NCBI GenBank assembly: GCA_051208045.1
Contig: JBPJFY010000019.1
Location: 1 to 56,247, forward strand
DNA: 56,247 nt
Direction of reading: 5' to 3'
Source: LZORAL124-50-18 sp051208045
GTDB lineage: Bacteria; Pseudomonadota; Gammaproteobacteria; Pseudomonadales; Oleiphilaceae
Shown here: in pieces, positions 44,201 through 53,674 of the stretch
Position numbering within the stretch: the stretch's first letter is position 1
Layout of the letters: every line of letters begins with the position of its first letter
The notes under the pieces: model-generated
What the model saw: the letters and a program-made list of their open reading frames with translations, nothing else
Told to the model about the DNA's origin: nothing
The model's database searches: none
Program-made: the position numbers and the translations under genes

Positions 44201-47200
44201 CTAATAACTATCGACAATTTTTTCCGATTCGTCCAATACACTTTCAAGATGCACCTCATAACGCGCCCGGTCTCCCTGCTTAATGGAAATATCCAGATCC
44301 TTCGCTTTGGCCGTCAATCGGGGATAGCCCACCGCCCCGGCAATACCTTTGATCTGGTGAGCGATCTGCCGCACTTCATCCCACTCGTTATCTTCTGCAT
44401 GGGTGCGCATGGCGAGCATCCGGTCGGGCAGGGAGCGTACGAACTGATCCACGATGGGCCGCAACTCATCATCTTCGTCTGCCGTCTCAATTTCCTCCTC
44501 ACCTTCCGGCTCAAGAAATTTCTCCAGCAGCTCAAACAGTTTGTACCGATCGACCGGCTTGGCAAGCACACCGTCACTGCCCGCTGCTTCCAGCACCGCA
44601 AGATCGTCTTTGGAATCACTGGCCGTAAAGGAGTAAATGGGTCGACGATACCCTGCCTGACGCAACATGCGAATGGCATCCGGCCCTTCCATTTCCGGCA
44701 TATGATGATCCATCAGAATCAGGCTCACGTCGCCCGACAATGCTTTCTGAACCGCCGCCCGGCCACTTTCAGCCACCACTGCCTCAACGCCAAACTTGTT
44801 CAAATACCGCGTCATCAACATCTGATTATCCGGATTATCTTCCGCCACGAGCACTCGGCCCTTAAAGCGCATTTCCGTCCAGTCCAGACCGGGCTCCTCG
44901 GCCTTCACGGTTAAATACCGCGACAGGACCTCATAAAAGCGATTTTTATCCACCGGCTTGGACAGGCAATCATCACAGCCCGCCTCCCGATACTCCCGGA
45001 TATCCTCGGCCATAATATTGGCCGTTAACGCCACGATAGGGGTGCGATTACCACTCTTACGAATGGCTTCCGTTGCATCCCGACCATCCATCACCGGCAT
45101 CTGGATATCCATGAGAATCAGATCATACGAATCATCGGCAGCGGCTTTCAATGCTTCCGCGCCATTCACCACCATGGTGATCTCAGCGCCCGTCTTGCGT
45201 ACCAGCAGGTCAATCAATTTACGGTTAACTTCATTGTCTTCCGCGTAGAGGATTCGGCCTGAAAGTCGCGGCGCTTTGGCAATTTTCAGCTGCGTCTGGC
45301 TCTCCGAGAGTTCACTCCCGTCACGGATCAGGCCCACGCTGCGTAAATCCCCGGTCGAGAGAGAAATTTCAAACTCACTGCCCTGGCCGTAGGTACTGGA
45401 CACCCGAATGGTTCCCCCCAGCATTTCCGCCAGTTTTTTCGAGATGTTCAGGCCAAGCCCGGTACCACCGTACTCGCGGGCAATCGACGGGGATGCCTGA
45501 GCAAACGGATCAAACAGGCGCGACATTTGTTCGGGTTTCAATCCAATGCCCGTATCCAGCACTTTAATAAAGAGCATTTCGTTGTCACGATCACAACGCA
45601 CGTTGATGGAAATACTGCCGCGCTCCGTAAACTTGAGCGCGTTGCCGCAAAGGTTGATCAAGATCTGCTTCAGTCGAGTGGGGTCCGTCTGGATTTTTTC
45701 CGGTAGAGGGAAGTCATACTGAATACCAAACTCCAGCCGCTTTTGGCTGGCCTTGGGTTCGAAATACGCGCGCACCTCCGAAAGGATCTCCAGCAAAGGC
45801 ACAGAGAGCACCTCCACTTCCAGCTTGTTGGCGTCAATTTTAGAGTGATCCAGAATATCATTAATCAACTCCAGCAGGTGTCGCCCACTTCGCACGACAG
45901 TCTCAGCCGATGTCCGCTTCTCACGTTCGTCCATGGAATCGTCGAGCAAGGACTCTCCATAGCCGATAATCGCGGTCAGCGGCGTTCGTATTTCATGGCT
46001 CATGTTCGCTAGAAACTGACTCTTCGCTGCCGCCGAGGCTTCCGCAACCTGGCGCTGCATGCGATCCTGCTCGCGTTCTTTCTCGTACTGATCCTGTTGT
46101 TTTTTCTCCGTGACGTCGACAAAAGACCCTTCCAAATGCGAAGGCTTCCCGTTCCGGTTATAGATAATGCGTATTTTGGATTCTGCCCAGCGTAACTCTC
46201 CCTGGCGGTTCCGATAGCAGCTTTCCATCTCTTCCAGATTTTTACCACTCTGGATGGTTCGAATCACTCGCTGGCGATCGGACTCATCCAGAAAACAGGC
46301 GGCAATGGCATCCGGCACATGGTCCATCAGCGCTTTGGGCGTTTCATAGCCCAGCAACTTCGCCATAGCGGGATTGGATTCGATAAACCGGCGCTCCAAC
46401 GATATCTGGAACACGCCTTCCACAGCGTTGTCGAACAGGGACTGATACCGCTGCAAGTGGCGCACCGCCAGCTCATTGGCATCCAACGCCTGATTTTGCG
46501 CCACCTTGATTCGGTCCGCCAACGCAAAGGAGATAAAAATCAATTGGCAGATAATGCCGATCTGCGGGGAGTTGGCAGTAAGCACGTTAAACGGCATATT
46601 TCCTGTGACCGTCAGCGCATACACTGCGACGCCACCAAAATTGAGCAACCAGGCAAGAAAGTAGAGCTTGGCACCAGGCAAGTTTCGCGACATTGCAGCA
46701 TAGGCAAAATAACAGACCAGACAGGTACACACTAACGTCCCGAACACAGCCCACTGTATGGCGATGGATCGCTCTGCAAAAAATGAGATGAATATAGAAA
46801 TAAACGCAGCCTGTATGGCTAACTTAAGGACTTTATCGAGTGTTTTCAGATTCTTCTCAGAGTTCAGAAAGTGTCGACCCATACAGAAAGCCCCGATCCA
46901 GGACCCCCAGATATACATAGCCAGATACTTCTTGTGAAACATCGCCGGTATATCGCCAAACACCTGCAGACCATGTACCCGCTCCGTCGCCATGAAGATC
47001 AAATAAATCGTGATGTATAAAACGTAATAAAAGTAGGCTTTTTCACGCACGGATAAAAAAACGAAAAAGTTGTAGGCGATCATGATCATCAGCCCGCCGT
47101 TGAACAGTCCGTGGAAAAAGTCCACTAAAGATACATGCTGCGAAAATCCAATTGGCGAATAAATCCTGAGAGGAATATGGATGGAGAAGTCACTGGATAC

Positions 47201-47755
47201 TCTCAGATACAGAATTGCGCGTTCGCCTTTCTCAAGCGCGAATGGGAAAACCATGCTAGGATAGGGGACCTCCCGTTCCGACATCGCCTTATCGTAGTCC
47301 AGCAGAACTTCATCAATGCGTTTGCCCTCGCGCACAACAAACATTTCCGCCTGATCCAAAAGTGGTACGTCCAGTTCCAGCAAAAAGTTGGCTTTTGCCT
47401 GTCTGCCTTTGTACCTCAGCGGAATCTTGATCCAGATTGCAGAGTCAGAATAACCAAAATTAAATGGACCTACGGGATTGGCGTGCAGAAATTCATTTGG
47501 AAGGGCATGCACATCTTTCACGTTGAACTGGTGATGCGCATCTTCGAGGTACCGGATGAACTGGTCAACATTGACGTCTCTGGTTTCATCAGTCAATGAC
47601 ACCTCAGGCATGAACTTGGCAGAAACCGGCGAAAGGCTGTCCTGCCATCGTGCGGACAACTCACCACCACCGGACGCCTGACTCGCGATCGGGAAAAAAA
47701 GTATGGCGAAAAACAGAAGGCAGAGCAGGCTTACCTTAATCCTGACCGATTCCAT
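44201..47755 (-). CDS. 7TM-DISM hybrid histidine kinase with two REC and an HPt domain
   Basis: The frame opens at 47884; I favour Met 47755 (1184 residues), which gives a clean signal peptide (VSLLCLLFFAILFFPIASQA), though Met 47809 is possible. In order: an extracytoplasmic DISM-type sensor domain (~100-245 in the longest frame), seven membrane helices (~250-460), a PAS domain (~480-590), H box FLANMSHEIRTPLTAIIG (His630), HATPase with GTGLGLNISKKLAE, receiver 1 with ILMDIQMPVMDG, receiver 2 with ILMDHHMPEMEG, and a C-terminal HPt around QIAHQIKGIAGAVGYPRL. A complete multistep phosphorelay in one protein. Its operon carries a membrane protein and a CheY-like regulator. Ligand unknown. Confidence 0.95.
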   Translation of the reverse strand: MESVRIKVSLLCLLFFAILFFPIASQASGGGELSARWQDSLSPVSAKFMPEVSLTDETRDVNVDQFIRYLEDAHHQFNVKDVHALPNEFLHANPVGPFNFGYSDSAIWIKIPLRYKGRQAKANFLLELDVPLLDQAEMFVVREGKRIDEVLLDYDKAMSEREVPYPSMVFPFALEKGERAILYLRVSSDFSIHIPLRIYSPIGFSQHVSLVDFFHGLFNGGLMIMIAYNFFVFLSVREKAYFYYVLYITIYLIFMATERVHGLQVFGDIPAMFHKKYLAMYIWGSWIGAFCMGRHFLNSEKNLKTLDKVLKLAIQAAFISIFISFFAERSIAIQWAVFGTLVCTCLVCYFAYAAMSRNLPGAKLYFLAWLLNFGGVAVYALTVTGNMPFNVLTANSPQIGIICQLIFISFALADRIKVAQNQALDANELAVRHLQRYQSLFDNAVEGVFQISLERRFIESNPAMAKLLGYETPKALMDHVPDAIAACFLDESDRQRVIRTIQSGKNLEEMESCYRNRQGELRWAESKIRIIYNRNGKPSHLEGSFVDVTEKKQQDQYEKEREQDRMQRQVAEASAAAKSQFLANMSHEIRTPLTAIIGYGESLLDDSMDEREKRTSAETVVRSGRHLLELINDILDHSKIDANKLEVEVLSVPLLEILSEVRAYFEPKASQKRLEFGIQYDFPLPEKIQTDPTRLKQILINLCGNALKFTERGSISINVRCDRDNEMLFIKVLDTGIGLKPEQMSRLFDPFAQASPSIAREYGGTGLGLNISKKLAEMLGGTIRVSSTYGQGSEFEISLSTGDLRSVGLIRDGSELSESQTQLKIAKAPRLSGRILYAEDNEVNRKLIDLLVRKTGAEITMVVNGAEALKAAADDSYDLILMDIQMPVMDGRDATEAIRKSGNRTPIVALTANIMAEDIREYREAGCDDCLSKPVDKNRFYEVLSRYLTVKAEEPGLDWTEMRFKGRVLVAEDNPDNQMLMTRYLNKFGVEAVVAESGRAAVQKALSGDVSLILMDHHMPEMEGPDAIRMLRQAGYRRPIYSFTASDSKDDLAVLEAAGSDGVLAKPVDRYKLFELLEKFLEPEGEEEIETADEDDELRPIVDQFVRSLPDRMLAMRTHAEDNEWDEVRQIAHQIKGIAGAVGYPRLTAKAKDLDISIKQGDRARYEVHLESVLDESEKIVDSY

Positions 47756-47977
47756 CCGGCGGGGAAATCCATCTGAGTTGGGCACACGTGCCCCCAATCG
47801 CTCCATCATTGAACCTGATTCTGGCGTAGCCGCTCTCCAAATTTTAACAAATTTAATGATCAAGCTGTGACGAACACAACACATCCTATTACCAATGTAG
47901 ACGTAAAATCAGTATTATGCAGGCATGTTTACAGCGAACACCCTACAACCGCCTAACCATTTTGCGCCATCACGCCT

Positions 47978-49045
47978 ATGAAAATCTTGAATTTATTGCT
48001 TATCCCGACGGCACTTGTGCTCGCTGCTATAGTTTTCCCCAGTCCCATTGACGCTCAACGCTATCAACCCGCTCCGTCAACTGCCCTCACCGGTGTCTGG
48101 GCACCCAACGACCGACTGACTCACACCACGCTGCATGCCAAAGATGCCATCCTTGGACCGGAAGATGCCGACCAGGATAGCTTAGGCCGTCTGTATGGTG
48201 GGCAAAAGGACGGTAAAATCGTACGCGTACTGGCGGATGGCACCACGGAAGTCTTTGCTGACACCGGCGGTCGCCCGTTGGGCATGCAGTTTGATGCCCA
48301 GGGCAACCTGATTGTCGCTGACGCGGCGAAAGGCTTGCTGAGCATCAACCCGGAGGGCGCTATCACCGTGCTGGCGAACAGCACTGATGGTGTGGACTAT
48401 GGCTTTACCGATGACGTCGATATCGCGTCTGACGGTAAAATCTACTTCAGTGATGCCTCCACCCGCTGGGACTATCATGATTTCAAAAAAGACGCGCTTG
48501 AAATGCAGCCCACCGGACGACTCATCGTGTACGATCCGGCGACCGGGCAAACACGCACCCTGCTGGATCAACTGTATTTCGCCAATGGCATTGCCCTGTC
48601 CCAGAACGAAGATTTCGTACTGGTGAATGAAACCTGGAAATACCGAATCACACGTTATTGGCTCGCAGGGCCCAAAGCCGGCACACACGATGTCTTTATC
48701 GACAATCTGCCCGGCTTCCCGGATGGCATCTCCAGTAACCGGGCCGGTACGTTCTGGCTCGCGCTGTACAGCCCCCGCAATGCGCTTCTGGACGGCATGC
48801 ACCCGTACCCCTGGCTGAAAAACCAAATGGCCAAATTGCCGGAGTTTCTTTTACCTAAGCCGGAGCGCTACGGGCTTATAGCTGCAATCGATGAATCCGC
48901 CAATGTTCTGGCCTCTTATCACGATACCCAAGGTCAGGTGGTCAATGCCATCACATCGGTGGAGCAAGCGGGCGACCGGTTAATCCTGGGAACACTGACG
49001 GAAAACTGGATCGGTACCGTCCCACTGACTTCTCTCACCCAATAA
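47978..49045 (+). CDS. exported SMP-30/strictosidine synthase-like beta-propeller
   Basis: A 355-residue protein with a signal peptide (about 1-26, SPIDA). The propeller repeats include RLYGGQKDGKIVRVLADG, GRPLGMQFDAQGNLIVADA, FTDDVDIASDGKIYFSDAS, YFANGIALSQNEDFVLVNETWKYRITRYW and LPGFPDGISSNRAGTFWLALYSPR, the latter the strictosidine synthase-type block. Such enzymes hydrolyse lactones or carry related chemistry outside the cytoplasm; the substrate is unknown. It is the first gene downstream of the divergent DISM kinase promoter and is followed by a lipoprotein gene 21 bases later. Confidence 0.87.
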   Translation: MKILNLLLIPTALVLAAIVFPSPIDAQRYQPAPSTALTGVWAPNDRLTHTTLHAKDAILGPEDADQDSLGRLYGGQKDGKIVRVLADGTTEVFADTGGRPLGMQFDAQGNLIVADAAKGLLSINPEGAITVLANSTDGVDYGFTDDVDIASDGKIYFSDASTRWDYHDFKKDALEMQPTGRLIVYDPATGQTRTLLDQLYFANGIALSQNEDFVLVNETWKYRITRYWLAGPKAGTHDVFIDNLPGFPDGISSNRAGTFWLALYSPRNALLDGMHPYPWLKNQMAKLPEFLLPKPERYGLIAAIDESANVLASYHDTQGQVVNAITSVEQAGDRLILGTLTENWIGTVPLTSLTQ

Positions 49046-49066
49046 TCGGTTTTAACACACGAACCC

Positions 49067-50140
49067 ATGACGAAAAATCGAATGAAATACTCTGTACAAA
49101 AAGCACTGGCACTCACTGTACTGACAGGTACACTCGCGACACTCACGGCGTGCAGCAGCACCTCTGATGGTTCAAATGCACTGCAATGTCCCAACCCGGC
49201 CATTCCTATCGACTACCCCAGAGATACACTGGAAGTGCAGGATAACCTTGAACGCTATCAATTCGATGACTTTCTGACAGGCGTTCAACCCTCCACCGCC
49301 ATTGCCGGGACACCCACAGACACGTTACTGTCTCACCTGCTGACCAAAGTTCAGCAAGCCAGTAATTTCACTGGCACCGCCGCCGCACCGGAATCCTACA
49401 CAAACTCCATCGATGTGCTGGAAGAGATCATCGCGACCGATGAGTTAAGCAACCTGACGACGGCACGCAGCCAGATGCGTTTCGCTATTGACAACAACAT
49501 TGGTTGTCGTTACAACAATCAGAGTGTTCGAATTAACGATGGAACGACAGCGCTTCAATACCTGGTTGACTTTAACTTCGTCCCGGTAACCAGCGAAGGC
49601 AACGACCCCTTCGTGAGTCGCACAATTGTTGAATTCGGCACCGCAACCCCCTCGGAAGAAGACCCGGGTAATGCCTCCAACCTGTTCTTCAGTGGTGCAG
49701 CCAGTTTAACGACCTACGATGCCGCGACCTTTACGATGACCGGCTACAACACACCGCGCTCCGTCATCGCTTCCTGGAGCCTCGCGGAGACCGAATCCGT
49801 CACCATCAACAAGGATTATACGACGAAGAAGCAGGACGAAGTGGAATACGTGATTGACGAAGGCGTGATGCTGGAAGGCATCAATGAGACGCTGAAGCGC
49901 ATCAAGTTTGTGGTGGACTACACAACCGCCAATGTGATGCTCTATACCTCGGACTTCAAAAGTGCCATTTTCAGCCCCCAAGGGGAAATCGTGAAAGACC
50001 CCACCACCGAACAATTGGAGCAATTCCAGGCTGAATTTCCGGATTGGGTGGCAGAAGTCTATGAAGATCCTGGCTATGATGGTGAGCTGGCTACCCCGTT
50101 CGCCACCTTTTCAGGCAGCCAGGTTTCTCACCGGCAGTAA
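49067..50140 (+). CDS. unrecognised lipoprotein
   Basis: A 357-residue protein with a basic start, hydrophobic core and lipobox TLTAC (Cys at about 29), so a lipoprotein. The mature part mixes Thr/Asp/Glu-rich beta-like sequence. I do not recognise the family. No strong ribosome site precedes 49067; Met at 49082 is an alternative start. Its placement 21 bases behind the exported SMP-30-like gene suggests one transcript and joint action in the periplasm. Confidence 0.72.
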   Translation: MTKNRMKYSVQKALALTVLTGTLATLTACSSTSDGSNALQCPNPAIPIDYPRDTLEVQDNLERYQFDDFLTGVQPSTAIAGTPTDTLLSHLLTKVQQASNFTGTAAAPESYTNSIDVLEEIIATDELSNLTTARSQMRFAIDNNIGCRYNNQSVRINDGTTALQYLVDFNFVPVTSEGNDPFVSRTIVEFGTATPSEEDPGNASNLFFSGAASLTTYDAATFTMTGYNTPRSVIASWSLAETESVTINKDYTTKKQDEVEYVIDEGVMLEGINETLKRIKFVVDYTTANVMLYTSDFKSAIFSPQGEIVKDPTTEQLEQFQAEFPDWVAEVYEDPGYDGELATPFATFSGSQVSHRQ

Positions 50141-50145
50141 GACCC

Positions 50146-50361
50146 TCAGTGATGCGTCGCCTGTGCGTGCTCTCGGCCGAACAGGTGCGCATCCAGCATT
50201 TCTATCAGCTGGCGATCACGCACCAGCAAATCGGAATAATAGTTCAATATCTTAAAGTTGGGGCACGGCTGCTGCTTGATCAGATTAATCTGCTCAATGG
50301 CATCCGCCATTTCTTTTTCCAGCCGCTGTCGTTGCGCTTCCAGTGTTGTGTATGTGCTCAT
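50146..50361 (-). CDS. small coiled-coil hypothetical protein
   Basis: A 71-residue protein with heptad-like sequence over most of its length (LEAQRQRLEKEMADAIEQINLIKQQ) and a His-rich end (REHAQATHH). GGAGGGTGG lies upstream of the ATG. No signal peptide. I do not recognise it. It converges on the lipoprotein gene, with 5 bases between stops. Confidence 0.6.
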   Translation of the reverse strand: MSTYTTLEAQRQRLEKEMADAIEQINLIKQQPCPNFKILNYYSDLLVRDRQLIEMLDAHLFGREHAQATHH

Positions 50362-50498
50362 CGTCCACCCTCCATCAAGGTACTTTCAGTATAGGCTCAG
50401 CCTCGAAATCAAAGTGGAAACCAGTTAACAAAACCAGGTAACACAACGTAACGATAGTTTTTAATTTGTATGACATTTCAGGGCGCATGTGGCGCAAG

Positions 50499-50531
50499 AA
50501 AAAGCCGGCTTGACGGAGCCGGCTTTTGAGA
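50499..50531 (-). terminator. rho-independent terminator of the disordered-protein gene
   Basis: AAAAGCCGGCT-TGACGG-AGCCGGCTTTT. The minus strand continues with TTTTTCTT, so it terminates the gene at 50612. A perfect 11-pair stem that can also act on the plus strand. The 214 bases around it hold no gene. Confidence 0.85.
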
Positions 50532-50611
50532 GCGAGGCGACCTCGCTTTATGACGATACCACGGGGGTATCGGAACTTAATCTGGCATCCCGACGGATCG
50601 GGAGAGTGACA

Positions 50612-51250
50612 TCAGGTCGACGTGTTCACGTTCAAACCCAGCGCATCTTCAGCAGTGCCACGCGTAAACCGCTCTTGAACGGAGGAATTGGCCTCCGCCG
50701 TTTGCGGCGCTTCTTCGGCTTCAGGTGCGGTTCTCAAAGCGGCTGCGCTTTCCGCGCCAGTCTCTCGACCCTCTTCAGCCGGGGCTTCTGCCTGTCGAGG
50801 TGCAGAATTCACATCAGCCAGCTGAGGCTGCGTGGGCTCGTCAAGCGCGTCATTGACCGCTTCCGCTTCAAAACGCGCGTTTCGGTCTACCGCACTGCGC
50901 TGCAGCTGTTGATCAATCGCGACCACTGTGCTTTCCAGCGAAGGCCGCGTGTCTTCCGGCGCTTCCCGCCGCTCTTGAGGCACCACGGGCGCTTGTCCTT
51001 CATTTCGCAGGGCTTCCTCGGTTTGTCTTCGACTCGCACTGGTATCGCTTGCCGCATTACTGGCTTGCACACTTCGCGAACTGGACACGGTATCGTTCCT
51101 GGCGTCCACAGTATTGTTCTGCGGTGCATTCTGCTCGATAAACTGGCTGGTTTGCTGACGGCCGTCGCGCAACTCCGCCCCGCGATCTCTATTCGTAAAT
51201 GACTGGGGGGCGGAAGGAAACGATCCGGTCACACCGTTTAAATCTGGCAT
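50612..51250 (-). CDS. predicted disordered protein
   Basis: A 212-residue acidic, Ala/Glu/Gln/Thr/Ser-rich protein with almost no hydrophobic segments and no signal peptide. The N terminus PDLNGVTGSFPSAPQSF resembles neither a signal nor a domain. AGGAAGG precedes the ATG and a strong terminator follows, so I think it is expressed. It could be an extracellular or cytoplasmic linker-type protein; I do not recognise it. Confidence 0.6.
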   Translation of the reverse strand: MPDLNGVTGSFPSAPQSFTNRDRGAELRDGRQQTSQFIEQNAPQNNTVDARNDTVSSSRSVQASNAASDTSASRRQTEEALRNEGQAPVVPQERREAPEDTRPSLESTVVAIDQQLQRSAVDRNARFEAEAVNDALDEPTQPQLADVNSAPRQAEAPAEEGRETGAESAAALRTAPEAEEAPQTAEANSSVQERFTRGTAEDALGLNVNTST

Positions 51251-51393
51251 ATCCTTCCTGAACCTCGCTCATTTGGCTCTGTTAATGATTAAAATATAAC
51301 CTATTTACGCGACACACCGTAGGGGGTTTTTGTGACTTTTTGAATCAATCCTTTATAAAAACATCGTTATTAGCGTTAATCGTTATAACGAGC

Positions 51394-51591
51394 TCACATA
51401 CCCCAGTATTTCATGAAGTTTTGCTTGTTTTCGATGATTCGGTGGTACGTTGACAGCATCACATTGCTGGTGTGAGAGTTGGATTTTTCCAGCTGAGCCA
51501 CCCGCGCATGCAACTCCGCAAGCTCGCGATCCAATTTGGATTTCATGTGGCTTTTGACGTATTCAAATTCATTGAATGCATGATTAGACAT
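51394..51591 (-). CDS. small hypothetical protein with coiled-coil
   Basis: A 65-residue protein. The middle segment KSKLDRELAELHARVAQLEK is a heptad-type coiled coil; the end is MKYWGM. AGGGAAG precedes the ATG. Divergent from the gene at 51908. The 316-base interval 51592-51907 holds a divergent promoter region but no gene I can support. Function unknown. Confidence 0.6.
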   Translation of the reverse strand: MSNHAFNEFEYVKSHMKSKLDRELAELHARVAQLEKSNSHTSNVMLSTYHRIIENKQNFMKYWGM

Positions 51592-51907
51592 AATGGACTT
51601 CCCTGTTTAGCCATAAGTGCAGTTTTTTCGCGCACCACAGACCACGACGCCTAACATTTGGCAGATCTTTTTGGGTGCACGTTGTTTCTTATTCGTATCA
51701 CAAAAGTAATACGGTTATTTTTTAGGCTATTTTGCCGCAGGATTCAAGGAAAAACAACGGAAAATTTCACAATTCTGAACACCTGTACTCCCAAACAGCC
51801 AGACCACCACGCTGCAATGCCCGCTTACCTCACCAAAAAACGTGTCAGAAATCCGAACTTTGCTATGCTTAGAACAAAAGGGTCACGTATTCAGAGAGGT
51901 AATCTAC

Positions 51908-52264
51908 ATGGCCAACGCAACCATCGCAGACGCGATACGAGAATTTACGGCTTTTTATGAACTGCTCGATGATGCGTACTGGGAATCCAGCAACATCGGG
52001 CATAAGGACATGATTTACGACATCATCAGTATCTTTATCCACGAGCTCAGCGAACTCAACAAATTGAGCGTGCAGGATCATCACTACCCATATGAGATCA
52101 TCACGGAAGGTATTCGCCGTGTGCGCCCCAAACTGGATGTGCTGGAATCCATGCTCAGCGACATTATCCTGCGCACACGAACACTGATGGATATCCGGGA
52201 TATCATGGACAACACCCTGATTATTCTGGATCAACAAGACAGCGACTACAGCGATTTCAAATAG
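51908..52264 (+). CDS. unrecognised conserved-looking helical protein
   Basis: A 118-residue acidic product from ATG 51908 (AGAGAGG upstream); the 22-codon extension to 51842 is unlikely. All-helical appearance: ADAIREFTAFYELLDDAYW, DIISIFIHELSELNKLSV, RPKLDVLESMLSDIILRTR. No membrane helix or signal peptide. I do not recognise it. It ends in a strong inverted repeat shared with the convergent serine hydrolase gene. Confidence 0.65.
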   Translation: MANATIADAIREFTAFYELLDDAYWESSNIGHKDMIYDIISIFIHELSELNKLSVQDHHYPYEIITEGIRRVRPKLDVLESMLSDIILRTRTLMDIRDIMDNTLIILDQQDSDYSDFK

Positions 52265-52277
52265 CTCGCGAATTCAA

Positions 52278-52318
52278 CCAGGCGAAACCGGACCCGTCAT
52301 CGCGGCCCGGTTTCCTGG
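52278..52318. terminator. bidirectional terminator hairpin between convergent genes
   Basis: CCAGGCGAAACCGGACC, a short loop, GGCCCGGTTTCCTGG. A long GC-rich stem with internal mismatches that includes the end of the serine hydrolase coding sequence (its stop is at 52297-52299). No T tract follows on either strand, so termination strength is uncertain. Confidence 0.5.
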
Positions 52319-53562
52319 CATACCGTCATCACAAAACGCACCAATTCCGGAATATGATGCGCGAGAATAGGAATGCCCGAGGTTAACAGCGCAACAGAGA
52401 TGTCCCGGTCCGGATCAGCCCAGCACAGCTTATTGATCAATCCCAAATGGCCAAAGGCGCGCTTGGAGTGCGGCCCCCAAAAGCCGAACGGTTCACCCCC
52501 CAGCATCATGCCCGCACTGTAACGCATGGGTACCATCAGGGTGCGGTCAAACTGCAATGCACCAAACTCCTGCGTCGCCCGCTGCACGGTCATCGGCTGA
52601 CAGATGCGACGGCGCTTCCATTTTCCGTCATTCAACATCATTTGAAAAAACCGTGACATCTCTTCTGCCGTGCCGACCAGATTACCCGCCGGGATCACCA
52701 CGCGCTGGAATTTCGGATCATTCGCCACCCGTTCTACGGTTTTGATATCAGCGCCGAGGGCACGCTTCACCACCCACGACAGCGGAAATCGTGGAATGGG
52801 TCCCGTGACATAGTTGGTCGCCAGAGCGTGCGGACTGGCTTCATCCAGCCCGTAGGTGAAATGGGTCATCCCCATGGGGTCACGAATTTTTTCCTGCAGG
52901 TACGACTGTATCGATCGCCCGGACACTTTTTCCACGACCTTACCGAGCACATAGCCACCGGTGATCGCATGATACGCAAGCTTCCCACCATCCACGGTGA
53001 TCGGCCGCGCCTCACACAATAAACGCCAGATGGCTTGCTCATCCCACAGCGTCTCCAGAGGGATATCCGAGGGTATTCCCGGAATGCCACCGCGGTGAGA
53101 CAGGATCTGGTGAATGGTGATGGTGCGCTTACCATTTTGAGCGAACTCGGGTAAGTAGTGGCTGACAGGATCAAGCAGGTTGATACCGCCCTCTTCTGCC
53201 AGCATATGCATCAGCAGTGCGGTCACCGCTTTAGAGCTGGAAAACAGACAAAAGGGTGTCTCCGGCGTGGCCAGAACTTTGTGACTGCGATGGGAGTCGT
53301 TCGGGCCGTTGCCCTTTACATGCCCGATGGCGCGATTCAACACGATCTGGCCTTGCCGTCTCAGGCACAATTGAATCGCAGGCTGTGTACCCGTGGCATA
53401 CAATCGCTCGACACGATGCCAGATGCGATCAACAGCCTCCTGAGTGAGCCCCACCGTGTCCGGAGCAACCTCCTGTGGCGTAGCTGCAGTAGTCACGTCG
53501 GCGAGCGTATTAGAAATCTGGCTCAGGTTAAAACACTTTCGAACGAGTTCAGGTTGGGACAT
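52297..53562 (-). CDS. serine hydrolase, beta-lactamase (class C-like) family
   Basis: A 421-residue protein from ATG 53562 (GAGGAA upstream). Family landmarks are LFSSSKAVTALLMHMLAEEGGINLLDPVSHYLPEF, with the SxxK nucleophile motif, then YHAITGGYVLG as the YxN-like Tyr element, and GHLG in place of the KTG triad. There is no signal peptide, so it appears cytoplasmic, unlike AmpC. Many relatives are esterases or D-amino acid peptidases of unknown substrate. Confidence 0.87.
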   Translation of the reverse strand: MSQPELVRKCFNLSQISNTLADVTTAATPQEVAPDTVGLTQEAVDRIWHRVERLYATGTQPAIQLCLRRQGQIVLNRAIGHVKGNGPNDSHRSHKVLATPETPFCLFSSSKAVTALLMHMLAEEGGINLLDPVSHYLPEFAQNGKRTITIHQILSHRGGIPGIPSDIPLETLWDEQAIWRLLCEARPITVDGGKLAYHAITGGYVLGKVVEKVSGRSIQSYLQEKIRDPMGMTHFTYGLDEASPHALATNYVTGPIPRFPLSWVVKRALGADIKTVERVANDPKFQRVVIPAGNLVGTAEEMSRFFQMMLNDGKWKRRRICQPMTVQRATQEFGALQFDRTLMVPMRYSAGMMLGGEPFGFWGPHSKRAFGHLGLINKLCWADPDRDISVALLTSGIPILAHHIPELVRFVMTVCQETGPR

Positions 53563-53674
53563 AGGCAATCACTTCCTCAGATCAGTTAACCGCTGCAACC
53601 AAGCATAGCAAGTCGCCGGAAGGCAGCGCATTAGCCAAAACAACCAAGTTATTCCCCGAATCTGCCAATGCCCT

